A stretch of DNA of 64,000 nucleotides from Congregibacter brevis (GTDB lineage Bacteria; Pseudomonadota; Gammaproteobacteria; Pseudomonadales; Halieaceae): assembly GCF_045689245.1 (NCBI RefSeq), contig NZ_CP136865.1, forward strand, positions 3,100,001 through 3,164,000, written 5' to 3'. Below, piece by piece: positions 42,517 to 50,744 of this stretch. The position numbers were made by a program, and so were the translations under genes. Under the pieces are notes generated by a model. The model did not search any database. It had not been told where the DNA came from and saw nothing but the letters and a program-made list of their open reading frames with translations. Within the stretch, counting starts at the first letter, position 1. Every line of letters begins with the position of its first letter.

Positions 42517-43914
42517 CGTGTGCGCAAGGATAGTATCCAGCTTACGACTGATCCTTGTTTGCAATCGAATCATTTCCAATTTTGGCCAGGTACAGCGTTC
42601 GCCGGAAGCAATCAATTGGCGGAGCTTCTTCTCGCCCGGAAAGCTTAGCAGCTTCAGCGGGTTCTGGAATTTATAGTCGGGCAAAATATTGATGTCGCCC
42701 ACATAGTCTTGATTGATGATGGACCGCATGAGGCTGGCACGCTGGGAAATTACGCCACCTTTGCGGTCGAGGCGCTCCGCTAAAAGCGTGACCGCGTTGA
42801 ACCACTCCCGTGCCGAGCGGCGACCCGCCTCAGTAATGATTCCGCGGGCACTTTGCTTGCGATGCCCGTCGGTGACAAAAGGCAACACGTGAGGATTAGT
42901 TTGACTCACCACGAAGTGATTCACGCCGTAGAGCCGCGCCAGGCGTTTGGCGGGCAGATCATCACTTACGGAGCCATCCACCCACTTACGAGAAGCGAGG
43001 TAATGCTTTCGTTCTCCATGGCTGTCCAGTGCCTCCAAGGTCACCGGCGGAAAAATGCCGGGAACAGACGCGGAGGCCATCACAGCGCTGCGGATGAGAA
43101 CACTCGGAGAGGTTATCGAGTTCAATAAGCGCGACGTCTGATGGGTTTCTGCAGGGGCAATAGAAACATTCATCGCCCTGCCGGTCTTCTCAAAAGCCTG
43201 CTGAAACGTAATGTCTGGGATAAACTGCTGTACGGAGGACTCCAATTCAGCAAGACGAGAAGCGTGCGGCTTATCGCCTGCCTTCGGGAGGTACTGCATG
43301 AAGTACTCAGGCTGCAGTAACTCTAATAATTCCTTGTCAGTGTGCGTGGATACGATACTGCCGACGATCGAGCCCCCACTGGACCCGGAAAGCACCGTAG
43401 GAAGCAGCTCAGCCTCACCTAAGGCGCGGATTACCCCAACGTGAAAGAACAACAAAGAGCCCGACCCGCTCATCATAAAAGCAGAGCGTCCAAAACAGTG
43501 GCTGGCGCGACGAAAGAAATCCAGCTTCTCCTCCTCACTTATCTCACCGCTAGTATCTTCGTGAAGCATTTCCAGCGTATCGACGATCTCTTCGATATAG
43601 TTTTCGATGAGCGCCTTGGTGCCGGAGAGCGCATGGCCGTAGAGTCCCGCACGGCCCATGCCACCCATATTTCCATGGATGCCTTCATTGAGGGTGTAGA
43701 GCAAACCGCGGATATCGTGGCGAGCCTTTAGGCTTTGCAAAGCATCCAGACGGATGCGGATAGACACATTATCGTACTGCCGTGTGGAATCTTTCTGACG
43801 CCAGCGGTCAAGACCCTTACTGCGGTCGTAGTCCTGTGCCGCCGACATCCACTCTTCATAAGTGGCTGCTTGACTAAGCGCTCGCTCTGCGCGACTTCGG
43901 GTGTTGATGAGCAT
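42496..43914 (-). CDS. Patatin-like phospholipase with DUF3336 N-terminal domain
   Basis: The 472-residue protein has an N-terminal DUF3336 region (residues about 1-140) and a patatin domain: the oxyanion-hole segment MSGSGSLLFFHVGVI at 148-162, the nucleophile Ser 179 in GSSGGS, and the catalytic Asp in KWVDGSVSDDLP. This arrangement resembles triacylglycerol or lysophospholipid hydrolases of the yeast Tgl3/4 type found in lipid-storing bacteria. It may mobilise storage lipid, which would suit the WS/DGAT gene 7 kb away. It is divergent from the enoyl-CoA hydratase gene. Confidence 0.9.
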   Translation of the reverse strand: MLINTRSRAERALSQAATYEEWMSAAQDYDRSKGLDRWRQKDSTRQYDNVSIRIRLDALQSLKARHDIRGLLYTLNEGIHGNMGGMGRAGLYGHALSGTKALIENYIEEIVDTLEMLHEDTSGEISEEEKLDFFRRASHCFGRSAFMMSGSGSLLFFHVGVIRALGEAELLPTVLSGSSGGSIVGSIVSTHTDKELLELLQPEYFMQYLPKAGDKPHASRLAELESSVQQFIPDITFQQAFEKTGRAMNVSIAPAETHQTSRLLNSITSPSVLIRSAVMASASVPGIFPPVTLEALDSHGERKHYLASRKWVDGSVSDDLPAKRLARLYGVNHFVVSQTNPHVLPFVTDGHRKQSARGIITEAGRRSAREWFNAVTLLAERLDRKGGVISQRASLMRSIINQDYVGDINILPDYKFQNPLKLLSFPGEKKLRQLIASGERCTWPKLEMIRLQTRISRKLDTILAHTPATIKH

Positions 43915-44098
43915 AACTAAAGCCTTTATCTACTCGCCCTATGATAAACCCTATGACGTCTAAAGGTTGGGATTCAGCTCAAAAAACTGAGCACCCAAAT
44001 CTTCCAAAAAAGTCATAGCTAGAGCGTCGCGGAGCAAGTTGCTGATCTAGCTCGCCACTGGCAGTATGCCGTCCCACCGATGGAATTTAGAGCGTTGT

Positions 44099-44767
44099 AT
44101 GGACTATTCACTGGAAAACAATATTGCCGTTCTCACATTTGATGATGGCAAGGCGAACGTAGTGGGTCATCAGTTATTAGACGATATGAACGCCGGACTG
44201 GATCGCGCGCAGAGCGAGAACGCTGGAGCGATAATCATCTGCGGACGTGATGGAATATTCTCCGGGGGCTTTGATCTAGGTGAATTTAAAAAAGGCATAG
44301 AACAAGGCCAGGCAATGGTAAAACGGGGCTTTGAGCTGTTGATACGTTTGGCCGGATTTCCATTGCCGATCGTCGCTGCTTGCACTGGACACTGCGTGGC
44401 CATGGGCGCTTTTATAGTTATGGCCTGCGACTCAAGGGTCGGCACGCGGGGAGACTTCAAGGTCACTCTCCCGGAAACCGCCATTGGGATGGATTTACCA
44501 CCTATTCTCATGGCGCTCACAGAATCTCGCATCGTCAAAGAGCACTTGATCCGCGCCGCACTGCAGTCTGAGATGTACAACCCTGAGCAGGCCGTTACGG
44601 CTGGCTTTCTTGATGAAGTTGTTGACGCAGAGCAACTCAATGACAGGACTATGGAGATAGCCCAAAGGCTCTCGCAATTACCTCAAGCGCAGTATGCAGC
44701 GAATAAGTTGCGAGTGCGTGCTAACACCCTCTCCGTTATGGCAGACGATCTTGCGAGTATGTCCTGA
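44099..44767 (+). CDS. Enoyl-CoA hydratase/isomerase family protein
   Basis: ATG 44099 gives MDYSLENNIAVLTFDDGKANVV, the normal crotonase start; ATG 44066 is an upstream alternative. The 222-residue protein has the oxyanion-hole segments FSGGFDLGEF and CTGHCVAMGAFIVMACDSRVG. The usual catalytic Glu region reads LPETAIGMDLPP. It is short, missing part of the C-terminal helical region of longer crotonases. The specific reaction is unknown. It is followed 40 bp later by a flavin reductase gene. Confidence 0.88.
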   Translation: MDYSLENNIAVLTFDDGKANVVGHQLLDDMNAGLDRAQSENAGAIIICGRDGIFSGGFDLGEFKKGIEQGQAMVKRGFELLIRLAGFPLPIVAACTGHCVAMGAFIVMACDSRVGTRGDFKVTLPETAIGMDLPPILMALTESRIVKEHLIRAALQSEMYNPEQAVTAGFLDEVVDAEQLNDRTMEIAQRLSQLPQAQYAANKLRVRANTLSVMADDLASMS

Positions 44768-44807
44768 AGATTACGATGACCAATTGCAGCTAAGCTTGGA
44801 ACACTCG

Positions 44808-45401
44808 ATGTATTACGAAACCGCTACCAACAATCACGGTCTACCTCACGATCCATTGAAAGCCCTGGTCGCACCGCGACCCATCGGGTGGATCAGCTCT
44901 CTAGACACAAAGGGCAGACCCAATCTCGCTCCCTACAGCTTTTTCAATTTGCTGTCGGTAAATCCGTCAATCGTAGGCTTTTCCAGCGGCACACTAAAAG
45001 ACTCTCAGCGAAACATCGAGGTAACCGGCGAGTTTGTCTGCAACTTTGCGTCCGTAGACCTCATCGACAGCATAAACACCACGTCAAAAACAGTTGCATC
45101 AGACGTGAATGAGTTTGAACTAGCAGGGCTTCATGAAGCGAAATCCAGGATTATCAAAGCCCCTCGTGTACTCGAAGCGCGCGCTCACTTGGAATGCGAG
45201 TATGTCAAAACCGTCGAGCTGCCTAACGATGAAAATGACATCATCTGGAGCCTTGTCCTTGGACGCGTGGTTGCGGTGCACATTGACGACGACTACATCA
45301 AAGATGGTTTAGTGGATACGCTAGCCATGGAACCTCTCACTCGTATGGGATACATGGATTACGGTGTACTGGGAAGTATAGAAACTCGGCAACGCCCTTA
45401 G
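44808..45401 (+). CDS. Flavin reductase family protein (FMN-binding split barrel)
   Basis: ATG 44808 gives MYYETATNNHGLPHDPLKALVAPRPIGWISSLD with the flavin-binding VAPRPIGWIS and NLAPYSFFNLLSVNPSIVGFSSG segments typical of this family. The frame extends upstream to 44694, but that part overlaps the hydratase gene and is not conserved-looking. The 197-residue protein probably binds FMN and may act as a reductase component or in an unknown redox reaction. Confidence 0.88.
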   Translation: MYYETATNNHGLPHDPLKALVAPRPIGWISSLDTKGRPNLAPYSFFNLLSVNPSIVGFSSGTLKDSQRNIEVTGEFVCNFASVDLIDSINTTSKTVASDVNEFELAGLHEAKSRIIKAPRVLEARAHLECEYVKTVELPNDENDIIWSLVLGRVVAVHIDDDYIKDGLVDTLAMEPLTRMGYMDYGVLGSIETRQRP

Positions 45402-45550
45402 GGTTCTCGACGACACAGCCTTAATATGACTACACTGCGAGTTCAGCGAATACTCAGCGCATCGCCACTGACGCTTAACACCCAACCCACTACCCAAGAA
45501 CTCATTCAGTAATTTTTTCCAGCAACTTATCCGGTAACCACATCCTCACT

Positions 45551-46336
45551 ATGCCCACGTGCCCCAAATGCTCCAGTGAAAGTGCTCGCAAGTCGCGCAA
45601 GCAGCTCGCAAAAAATCAGTCTATGCATCGACTGAAGGCACGATTCACATGTAATAACTGCGGCACACGCTTTGTTGCCTACGATCCCGTTTCCGTCGCA
45701 TTACACGGCCTGTCTGCGGTATTTGTAGTGATTTTTGTCGGGACTTTACTGCGGTCTGTTAGCGAGCCCACAAGTGACCAAAGCCTTCGCGCCGCCAAAT
45801 TGGAAGCCGAAGCGAGCGAAGATGCTTTGAGCGCGTCCGCAAGCAACGCGATCAACATGAATCTTGAAAGCTTGAAGACGAGTGCCAGCGAAGGCGACTC
45901 CGATGCTCAGTATCGCTTGGCCATGGCCTTGTTTCGCGAGTACAAAATCAGCGGGGATTCAGCAGCGCAAACAGACGCGATCGTAATGCTGCGAGACGCA
46001 GCGAATAACGGACATTCTAGTGCTCAAAGCGAGATGGGAGACCTGTTCTTTGAAGGCAGAGGCGTCGTACAAGATTTTGTGCAGGCTTCCGATTGGTACA
46101 AGAAGGCAGCAAGCCAAGGCTATGCCGAGGCAATGTATGGCTTGGGCAAAATGTCACGCTCCGGATGGGGCATGGAAGTGAGTTTGGTTGACGCCTACGT
46201 TTGGCTAAACCTGGCGTCTGCGCGAGGAGAATCGAGGGCGCTTCAAGCCCGCCAGGAAGTACTGTCGCAGCTCTCTTCCACCCAACTCGCTGATGCTCAA
46301 CTTAAATCCAGAGAACTGGATAAAACTATCCCCTAA
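45551..46336 (+). CDS. Zinc-ribbon, single-TM, Sel1-repeat protein
   Basis: The 261-residue protein begins with a zinc ribbon (CPKC at 4-7, CNNC near 34-37), followed by a membrane helix (about 55-70, LHGLSAVFVVIFVGTLL). A helical domain then carries Sel1-like repeats (SDAQYRLAMALFREY, SSAQSEMGDLFFEGRGVVQD, AEAMYGLGKMSRSGWGMEV). The ribbon is predicted cytoplasmic and the Sel1 repeats periplasmic, suggesting a scaffold across the inner membrane. No specific family name is assigned. Confidence 0.78.
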   Translation: MPTCPKCSSESARKSRKQLAKNQSMHRLKARFTCNNCGTRFVAYDPVSVALHGLSAVFVVIFVGTLLRSVSEPTSDQSLRAAKLEAEASEDALSASASNAINMNLESLKTSASEGDSDAQYRLAMALFREYKISGDSAAQTDAIVMLRDAANNGHSSAQSEMGDLFFEGRGVVQDFVQASDWYKKAASQGYAEAMYGLGKMSRSGWGMEVSLVDAYVWLNLASARGESRALQARQEVLSQLSSTQLADAQLKSRELDKTIP

Positions 46337-46446
46337 GAGATTGCAGCAACTAGGGACTTGCGGCAAATCCTCTTCCTCCGCGCGACTTGCCGCCACGCAG
46401 AACGAGCTCGGCGCGGACGACGCGAAAACGCTTGTAGAACCGCGCT

Positions 46447-46878
46447 CTACTGGACCTCGAACCACTCATAGCGACGGAGCGCCAAATCGCCTTTCCCTAC
46501 AGCTTGCACAGCGTTCAACCAGAGGTAGCGCTCATCTGACGTTTCGAAGGTCGGAGCTACAACAATCGGAGACGAGCCTAATCCATTCTTCACGTCCGAA
46601 CGACCTTTATACCGAAGGTATATTAGCGCACCGTCGTGAGTCCGCAGTGTGGCCCGAACGTCGATCTTTGCGACCTTGTTCGCAATGGTTAACCAATCAG
46701 CGGCGGCGGAACCCTCGAGCTCGGCCTGTAAGCGATCTCCTTTCAAGCTCATAGCCTCAATCTCAGCGATAACACGTTGACCACTCGGGCCCTCGCCAAT
46801 CATTGAGGGGGGGCGCAGCGTTAGTTGCACACTGCAAAGATGGCGGAGCGTTGTCTCAAGGGAAGGAGGTACTTCCAT
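46447..46878 (-). CDS. DUF3237 domain protein
   Basis: The 143-residue protein matches the DUF3237 pattern: PPSMIGEGPSGQRVIAEI near the N-terminus, RTHDGALIYLRYKGR in the middle and YLWLNAVQAVGKGDLALRRYEWFEVQ at the end. The family forms a beta-barrel of unknown function. A ribosome site AAGGAA lies before the ATG. It is convergent with the Sel1-repeat gene, with 110 bp between them holding nothing I recognise. Confidence 0.85.
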   Translation of the reverse strand: MEVPPSLETTLRHLCSVQLTLRPPSMIGEGPSGQRVIAEIEAMSLKGDRLQAELEGSAAADWLTIANKVAKIDVRATLRTHDGALIYLRYKGRSDVKNGLGSSPIVVAPTFETSDERYLWLNAVQAVGKGDLALRRYEWFEVQ

Positions 46879-46968
46879 TTTTGGTTCCTTTAAAGAATTA
46901 GCGCTGAGGCCCGATTGGGCGTCGGGAATAGCACCAAGTCGCCCGCAGATTCCACGCTCTACGAACGC

Positions 46969-49900
46969 CTACAATGGATTACTCACATGCATCACTGAGT
47001 TCTCAAGAGCCCAACGATTCACAGCCTCTACCTGCTGTTCCGTGATTGCCTCAAGCTCTGCCTTTTGCTTAGCCCACAAGGCAGCAAGATCATCGAATCG
47101 TTCCCTGGCGCCAGACGTCACTGGTGCGCCGCCTCTTTCAACAACACCCAAGAGGTGTCGTAGTTGGCCATCTATCTTCATTACCCAGGCATCCTCATCT
47201 TCGAGGGTTTGATGCCGTAGCTCTGTGATCTCAGACTCCCAGGTATCGATGACTTCGATCGTAGCGATAGCTAGCGACTGCAGAGATTCATCGTCGTACT
47301 TGCTTTGCAAGGTTTGGATCTGGCTACGTGCTTGGCGGGCTCCGTCAAGGGCCAGCATCACCTCGGTCAAAACACCCGCAATGCTGTACTGCGTATCAAC
47401 CCATGCGGCGATCTGCGCTTCACTTGCTTCGACGCGGGGATCGGCCAGCAACTGAACGGGTACCGTTGAAACACTGTCGCCGGCAGTTACGCGCACCGTG
47501 TATGCGCCAGGGGCGACCGCAGGCCCCGCATAACCATCGAACAGAAAATGACCCTCTATGCAGGGCACGTTCTCGGCGTGGAGGTCCCAGTGCCATAACT
47601 GTAAGCCTTCAGCCGTAGATGGATAGTCGATCGTGAACGGACTTCTAGGATCCATGCCCGCGATTCTGCAACGATCGTGATCGGACTCTTCGCTGCTGTA
47701 GTGGCGCAGCACATTGCCTGTCCCGTCGAGGATATCAATAGACAGCGTTTCATCCTCTGCCAGCGCTTCATTTAGATGGTAGTAGATCGGCAAGTGCGGA
47801 GACGGGTTCTCTCCCCTTGTTCCCCCACCGCGATTAGACGGCCTGCCCAGCGCGAGGGCCGGCGGTGTATAACTGTAAAGCGACTCTACGGTCGCTTCAG
47901 AAAGTGCCTCTCGAAGTACAAAAAGGTCATCCAAGACCCAGAACGCACGGCCCTGGGTTGCCAGAGCAAGGGCATCATCGCGAACGCGAATGTCCGTGAT
48001 GGGCACGGCGGGCAGGTTGAGATCAACGCGCTGCCACTCGTCACCACCATCATTGGACACGAACAAGCCTTTCTCGGTGCCCGCATAAAGAAGATCAGCA
48101 ATCAGTGGATCCTCTCTTACGACGCGCACATAGGCTCCCTCCGGGAGCCCCTCATCAATACGCTTCCAGCGCTTACCATGATTGTCAGTGCGGTAAATGT
48201 ACGGTGAAAAATCGTTGAGCTTGTACCCAGTCAATGCCGCGTACGCTCGACCCTCGCTGTGCGGCGAGAGCTCTATGGCGTTAACCATAGCTTCGCCACG
48301 ATGGGGCGGAGATACATCGTCCCAATTCTCACCGCCATCGCGAGTTAGATGCAGCAAGCCGTCATCTGCACCCACCCAGATTGTTCCCTCGGAATTCTCG
48401 GACTCAACGATGTAGTAAATGGTGTGGTAATACTCGGCGCCCACGTTTTCCGGCGTCAGTGGTCCGCCATTGCGACCCAAGTGCTCCTCGGTGTTACGGG
48501 TGAGATCCGGACTGACTTCTTCCCAGGTCATCCCTCGATCGCTGCTCTTCAAGAGGTACTGGGTACCGTAGTAGATCGTCGAATGATCATGAGGTGAGGT
48601 AATAACCGGCGGATTCCAGTTACTGCGGTATTTGAGGTTCTTGGCATCTTCGCCGTACACCCTTTCCGGATAAGGAACGATAGAGCGCTTTTTCTGCGTA
48701 GCCTCGTTGAATTCCGTCAGCGTGCCATTGATGGTTGTGGCATAGATCAGCGACGGATCATCCGGATCAAAAGCGATGTGCGCACTCTCACCTCCTCCCA
48801 CCGCATGATAGTCATCGCGACCAATCGAGCCATCCCAGGCCCAAGCAGCAATCGATACCGTTGAGTTGTCCTGCTGTCCGCCGTACAAGCGCCAGGGTGT
48901 TTGACGATCGGTGCTTAAACGATAGAACTGCGCCGTTGGTTGGTTGTGCAAAGACGACCAGGTTTCGGCACCGTCCAGGGTTACCGTCGCTCCGCCGTCA
49001 TTGCCGTTAATCATGTAACGACTGTCACTGGGATTGATCCAATGATCCTGATGATCGCCATGGGGCGTTTTAATCTTAGTGAAAGATTTACCCCCATCGA
49101 TAGATTTCATGAGCGGAACGTTGAGCACCCATACGGTATCCGGATCATTGGGATCGGCTGTGATGTGGGTGTAATACCACGCTCGACTATGAAGGACTCG
49201 GTGAGAGTTTATATGGTCCCAGGTCTCGCCAAAGTCATCACTGCGCCACAGACCGCCCTCGCCATATTCAGCCTCGATAATGGCGTAAATCCTCGAGGGC
49301 TGGCTCGCCGATACATCGATACCGATTTTGCCCACTAAGCCAGGAAGCCCCCCCTCGAGCTTCTCCCAGTTGTCTCCACCATCGCTAGACTTGTAGATGC
49401 CGCCCCCCTCACCGCCCGACTTTATGAACCAGGGCTTCCGACCGTGGTGCCACATAGCGGCATAAAGAATACGGGGGTTGCTGGGATCCAAAGAGATATC
49501 TGTAGCGCCCGTGTCGGTATTGACTTTAAGAACATGCTCCCAGGTGCTTCCTCCGTCGCGGGTACGGTACACGCCGCGCTCCTCATTGGGCGACCAGATC
49601 TGCCCCTGAACAGCCACCCAAGCCGTATCTGGGTCCGTAGGATGAATTTCTATCTTCGCGATCTGACCTGCTTCTGGAAGCCCCATAAAAGAAAAGGTCT
49701 TGCCCGCATCCGTAGACTTCCAAAGGCCCTCGCCCTGACTGGTGGTTACACCACGAATGGGCGCCTCGCCCGACCCGACATAGATAACGTTCTTATCCGA
49801 GGGCGCCACGGCAATCGCGCCGATGGTGCCTACGGGAATCTGTCCGTCCGAGATGTTCTCCCAAGTATTGCCTGCGTTGTGCGTCTTCCATACGCCACCA

Positions 49901-50103
49901 CCGGCAGCCCCCATGTAATAGGTGTGTGGATCTTCCGCGATGCCAGTCACAGCCGTTACGCGTCCTCCGCGCCAAGGCCCCACAAGACGAAACTCCAGAC
50001 CGTCGAAAAGCGAAGGCTCAACGGCGGCATGACTCAGGAAAGAGGGTATTAGCAAACAGAGTACGGCAGTACTTCTCACAATCCCGCGAAGGACTTTAAG
50101 CAT
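46969..50103 (-). CDS. Exported VPS10/sortilin-type BNR-repeat protein
   Basis: ATG 50103 has GGAG 9 nt upstream. The 1044-residue protein has a signal peptide (LLIPSFLSHA) followed by many BNR/Asp-box repeats (SxDxGxTW), for example STDAGKTFSFM, TRDGGSTWEHV, SSDGGDNWEKL, SDDFGETWDHI and SSDRGMTWEEV. These form one or two beta-propellers over residues about 30-740, followed by a helical C-terminal region. Such sortilin-like proteins are often called glycosyl hydrolases, but no catalytic residues are demonstrable here. It probably binds or processes extracellular peptides or glycans. Confidence 0.9.
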   Translation of the reverse strand: MLKVLRGIVRSTAVLCLLIPSFLSHAAVEPSLFDGLEFRLVGPWRGGRVTAVTGIAEDPHTYYMGAAGGGVWKTHNAGNTWENISDGQIPVGTIGAIAVAPSDKNVIYVGSGEAPIRGVTTSQGEGLWKSTDAGKTFSFMGLPEAGQIAKIEIHPTDPDTAWVAVQGQIWSPNEERGVYRTRDGGSTWEHVLKVNTDTGATDISLDPSNPRILYAAMWHHGRKPWFIKSGGEGGGIYKSSDGGDNWEKLEGGLPGLVGKIGIDVSASQPSRIYAIIEAEYGEGGLWRSDDFGETWDHINSHRVLHSRAWYYTHITADPNDPDTVWVLNVPLMKSIDGGKSFTKIKTPHGDHQDHWINPSDSRYMINGNDGGATVTLDGAETWSSLHNQPTAQFYRLSTDRQTPWRLYGGQQDNSTVSIAAWAWDGSIGRDDYHAVGGGESAHIAFDPDDPSLIYATTINGTLTEFNEATQKKRSIVPYPERVYGEDAKNLKYRSNWNPPVITSPHDHSTIYYGTQYLLKSSDRGMTWEEVSPDLTRNTEEHLGRNGGPLTPENVGAEYYHTIYYIVESENSEGTIWVGADDGLLHLTRDGGENWDDVSPPHRGEAMVNAIELSPHSEGRAYAALTGYKLNDFSPYIYRTDNHGKRWKRIDEGLPEGAYVRVVREDPLIADLLYAGTEKGLFVSNDGGDEWQRVDLNLPAVPITDIRVRDDALALATQGRAFWVLDDLFVLREALSEATVESLYSYTPPALALGRPSNRGGGTRGENPSPHLPIYYHLNEALAEDETLSIDILDGTGNVLRHYSSEESDHDRCRIAGMDPRSPFTIDYPSTAEGLQLWHWDLHAENVPCIEGHFLFDGYAGPAVAPGAYTVRVTAGDSVSTVPVQLLADPRVEASEAQIAAWVDTQYSIAGVLTEVMLALDGARQARSQIQTLQSKYDDESLQSLAIATIEVIDTWESEITELRHQTLEDEDAWVMKIDGQLRHLLGVVERGGAPVTSGARERFDDLAALWAKQKAELEAITEQQVEAVNRWALENSVMHVSNPL

Positions 50104-50230
50104 GGTGTTTATCTCCAAATTAGATAGCGCACAGCAAGGCGGCACTTGGGAGTCACATTAGCGATGTTTGAAGGTCAGCTCAATTAGAGACTGATAGACA
50201 GAATCAATATCTAAAAGACTTCACTCAAAT

Positions 50231-50677
50231 TTAGGGCGCAGGAACCGCATGACCAATCATTCGAGTCCCCTCGAACACGGCCCGATCCATCACGTTGGTG
50301 TCATCTATAAACACGAAGTCCAGCACGCCATTTTCGTTGAGATCGCGATGGAGCATGACGATGAACATTTCACCGCTTTCTACGCCCTTATGCACCTCGA
50401 TCTCAACATCCTTGTTCATGCCCGATTCAAGATAAGTAGCTGCGACATACTTATCACCGTTTGGCGCGCCCGATTCGAAAGGGTGGATCACCAACCAACC
50501 ATTACCGTCGATTTGTACTTCTGGGTAACTTAAGACGTTGCCGACGCGTGTGGCTCCGTCCGTTTGAATCCAGTTTTTTTCGCCGTTGCCCATACTGAAT
50601 GCGGACGCTGCGGGCTCTTGAGCATGACTTACGCTGCCAAGGCAAAGAACGGCGAACAAAGCGATTAATTTCTTCAT
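50231..50677 (-). CDS. Small secreted protein, DUF7282-like
   Basis: The 148-residue protein has a clear signal peptide (MKKLIALFAVLCLGSVSHAQ). The mature domain contains VLSYPEVQIDGNGWLVIHPF, GDKYVAATYLESGMNKDVEI and GEMFIVMLHRDLNENGVLDFVFID, which resembles the DUF7282 type of small beta-sandwich. The D-x-N-x-N-G-x-x-D stretch (DLNENGVLD) could bind calcium. It lies downstream of the WS/DGAT gene and upstream of the BNR protein, all on the minus strand. Function unknown. Confidence 0.75.
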   Translation of the reverse strand: MKKLIALFAVLCLGSVSHAQEPAASAFSMGNGEKNWIQTDGATRVGNVLSYPEVQIDGNGWLVIHPFESGAPNGDKYVAATYLESGMNKDVEIEVHKGVESGEMFIVMLHRDLNENGVLDFVFIDDTNVMDRAVFEGTRMIGHAVPAP

Positions 50678-50744
50678 GATGGAGTCCTTAGAGTTATAAA
50701 AGTAAGCCTAGCACGGGCTTGCTGCTTAGCAGACCAGTCTGCTC

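Noticed and set aside
46293..46754. 153-residue plus-strand ORF across the DUF3237 gene
   Set aside because: Overlaps a recognisable DUF3237 gene antisense; composition is Arg/Ser-rich and unlike the neighbours.
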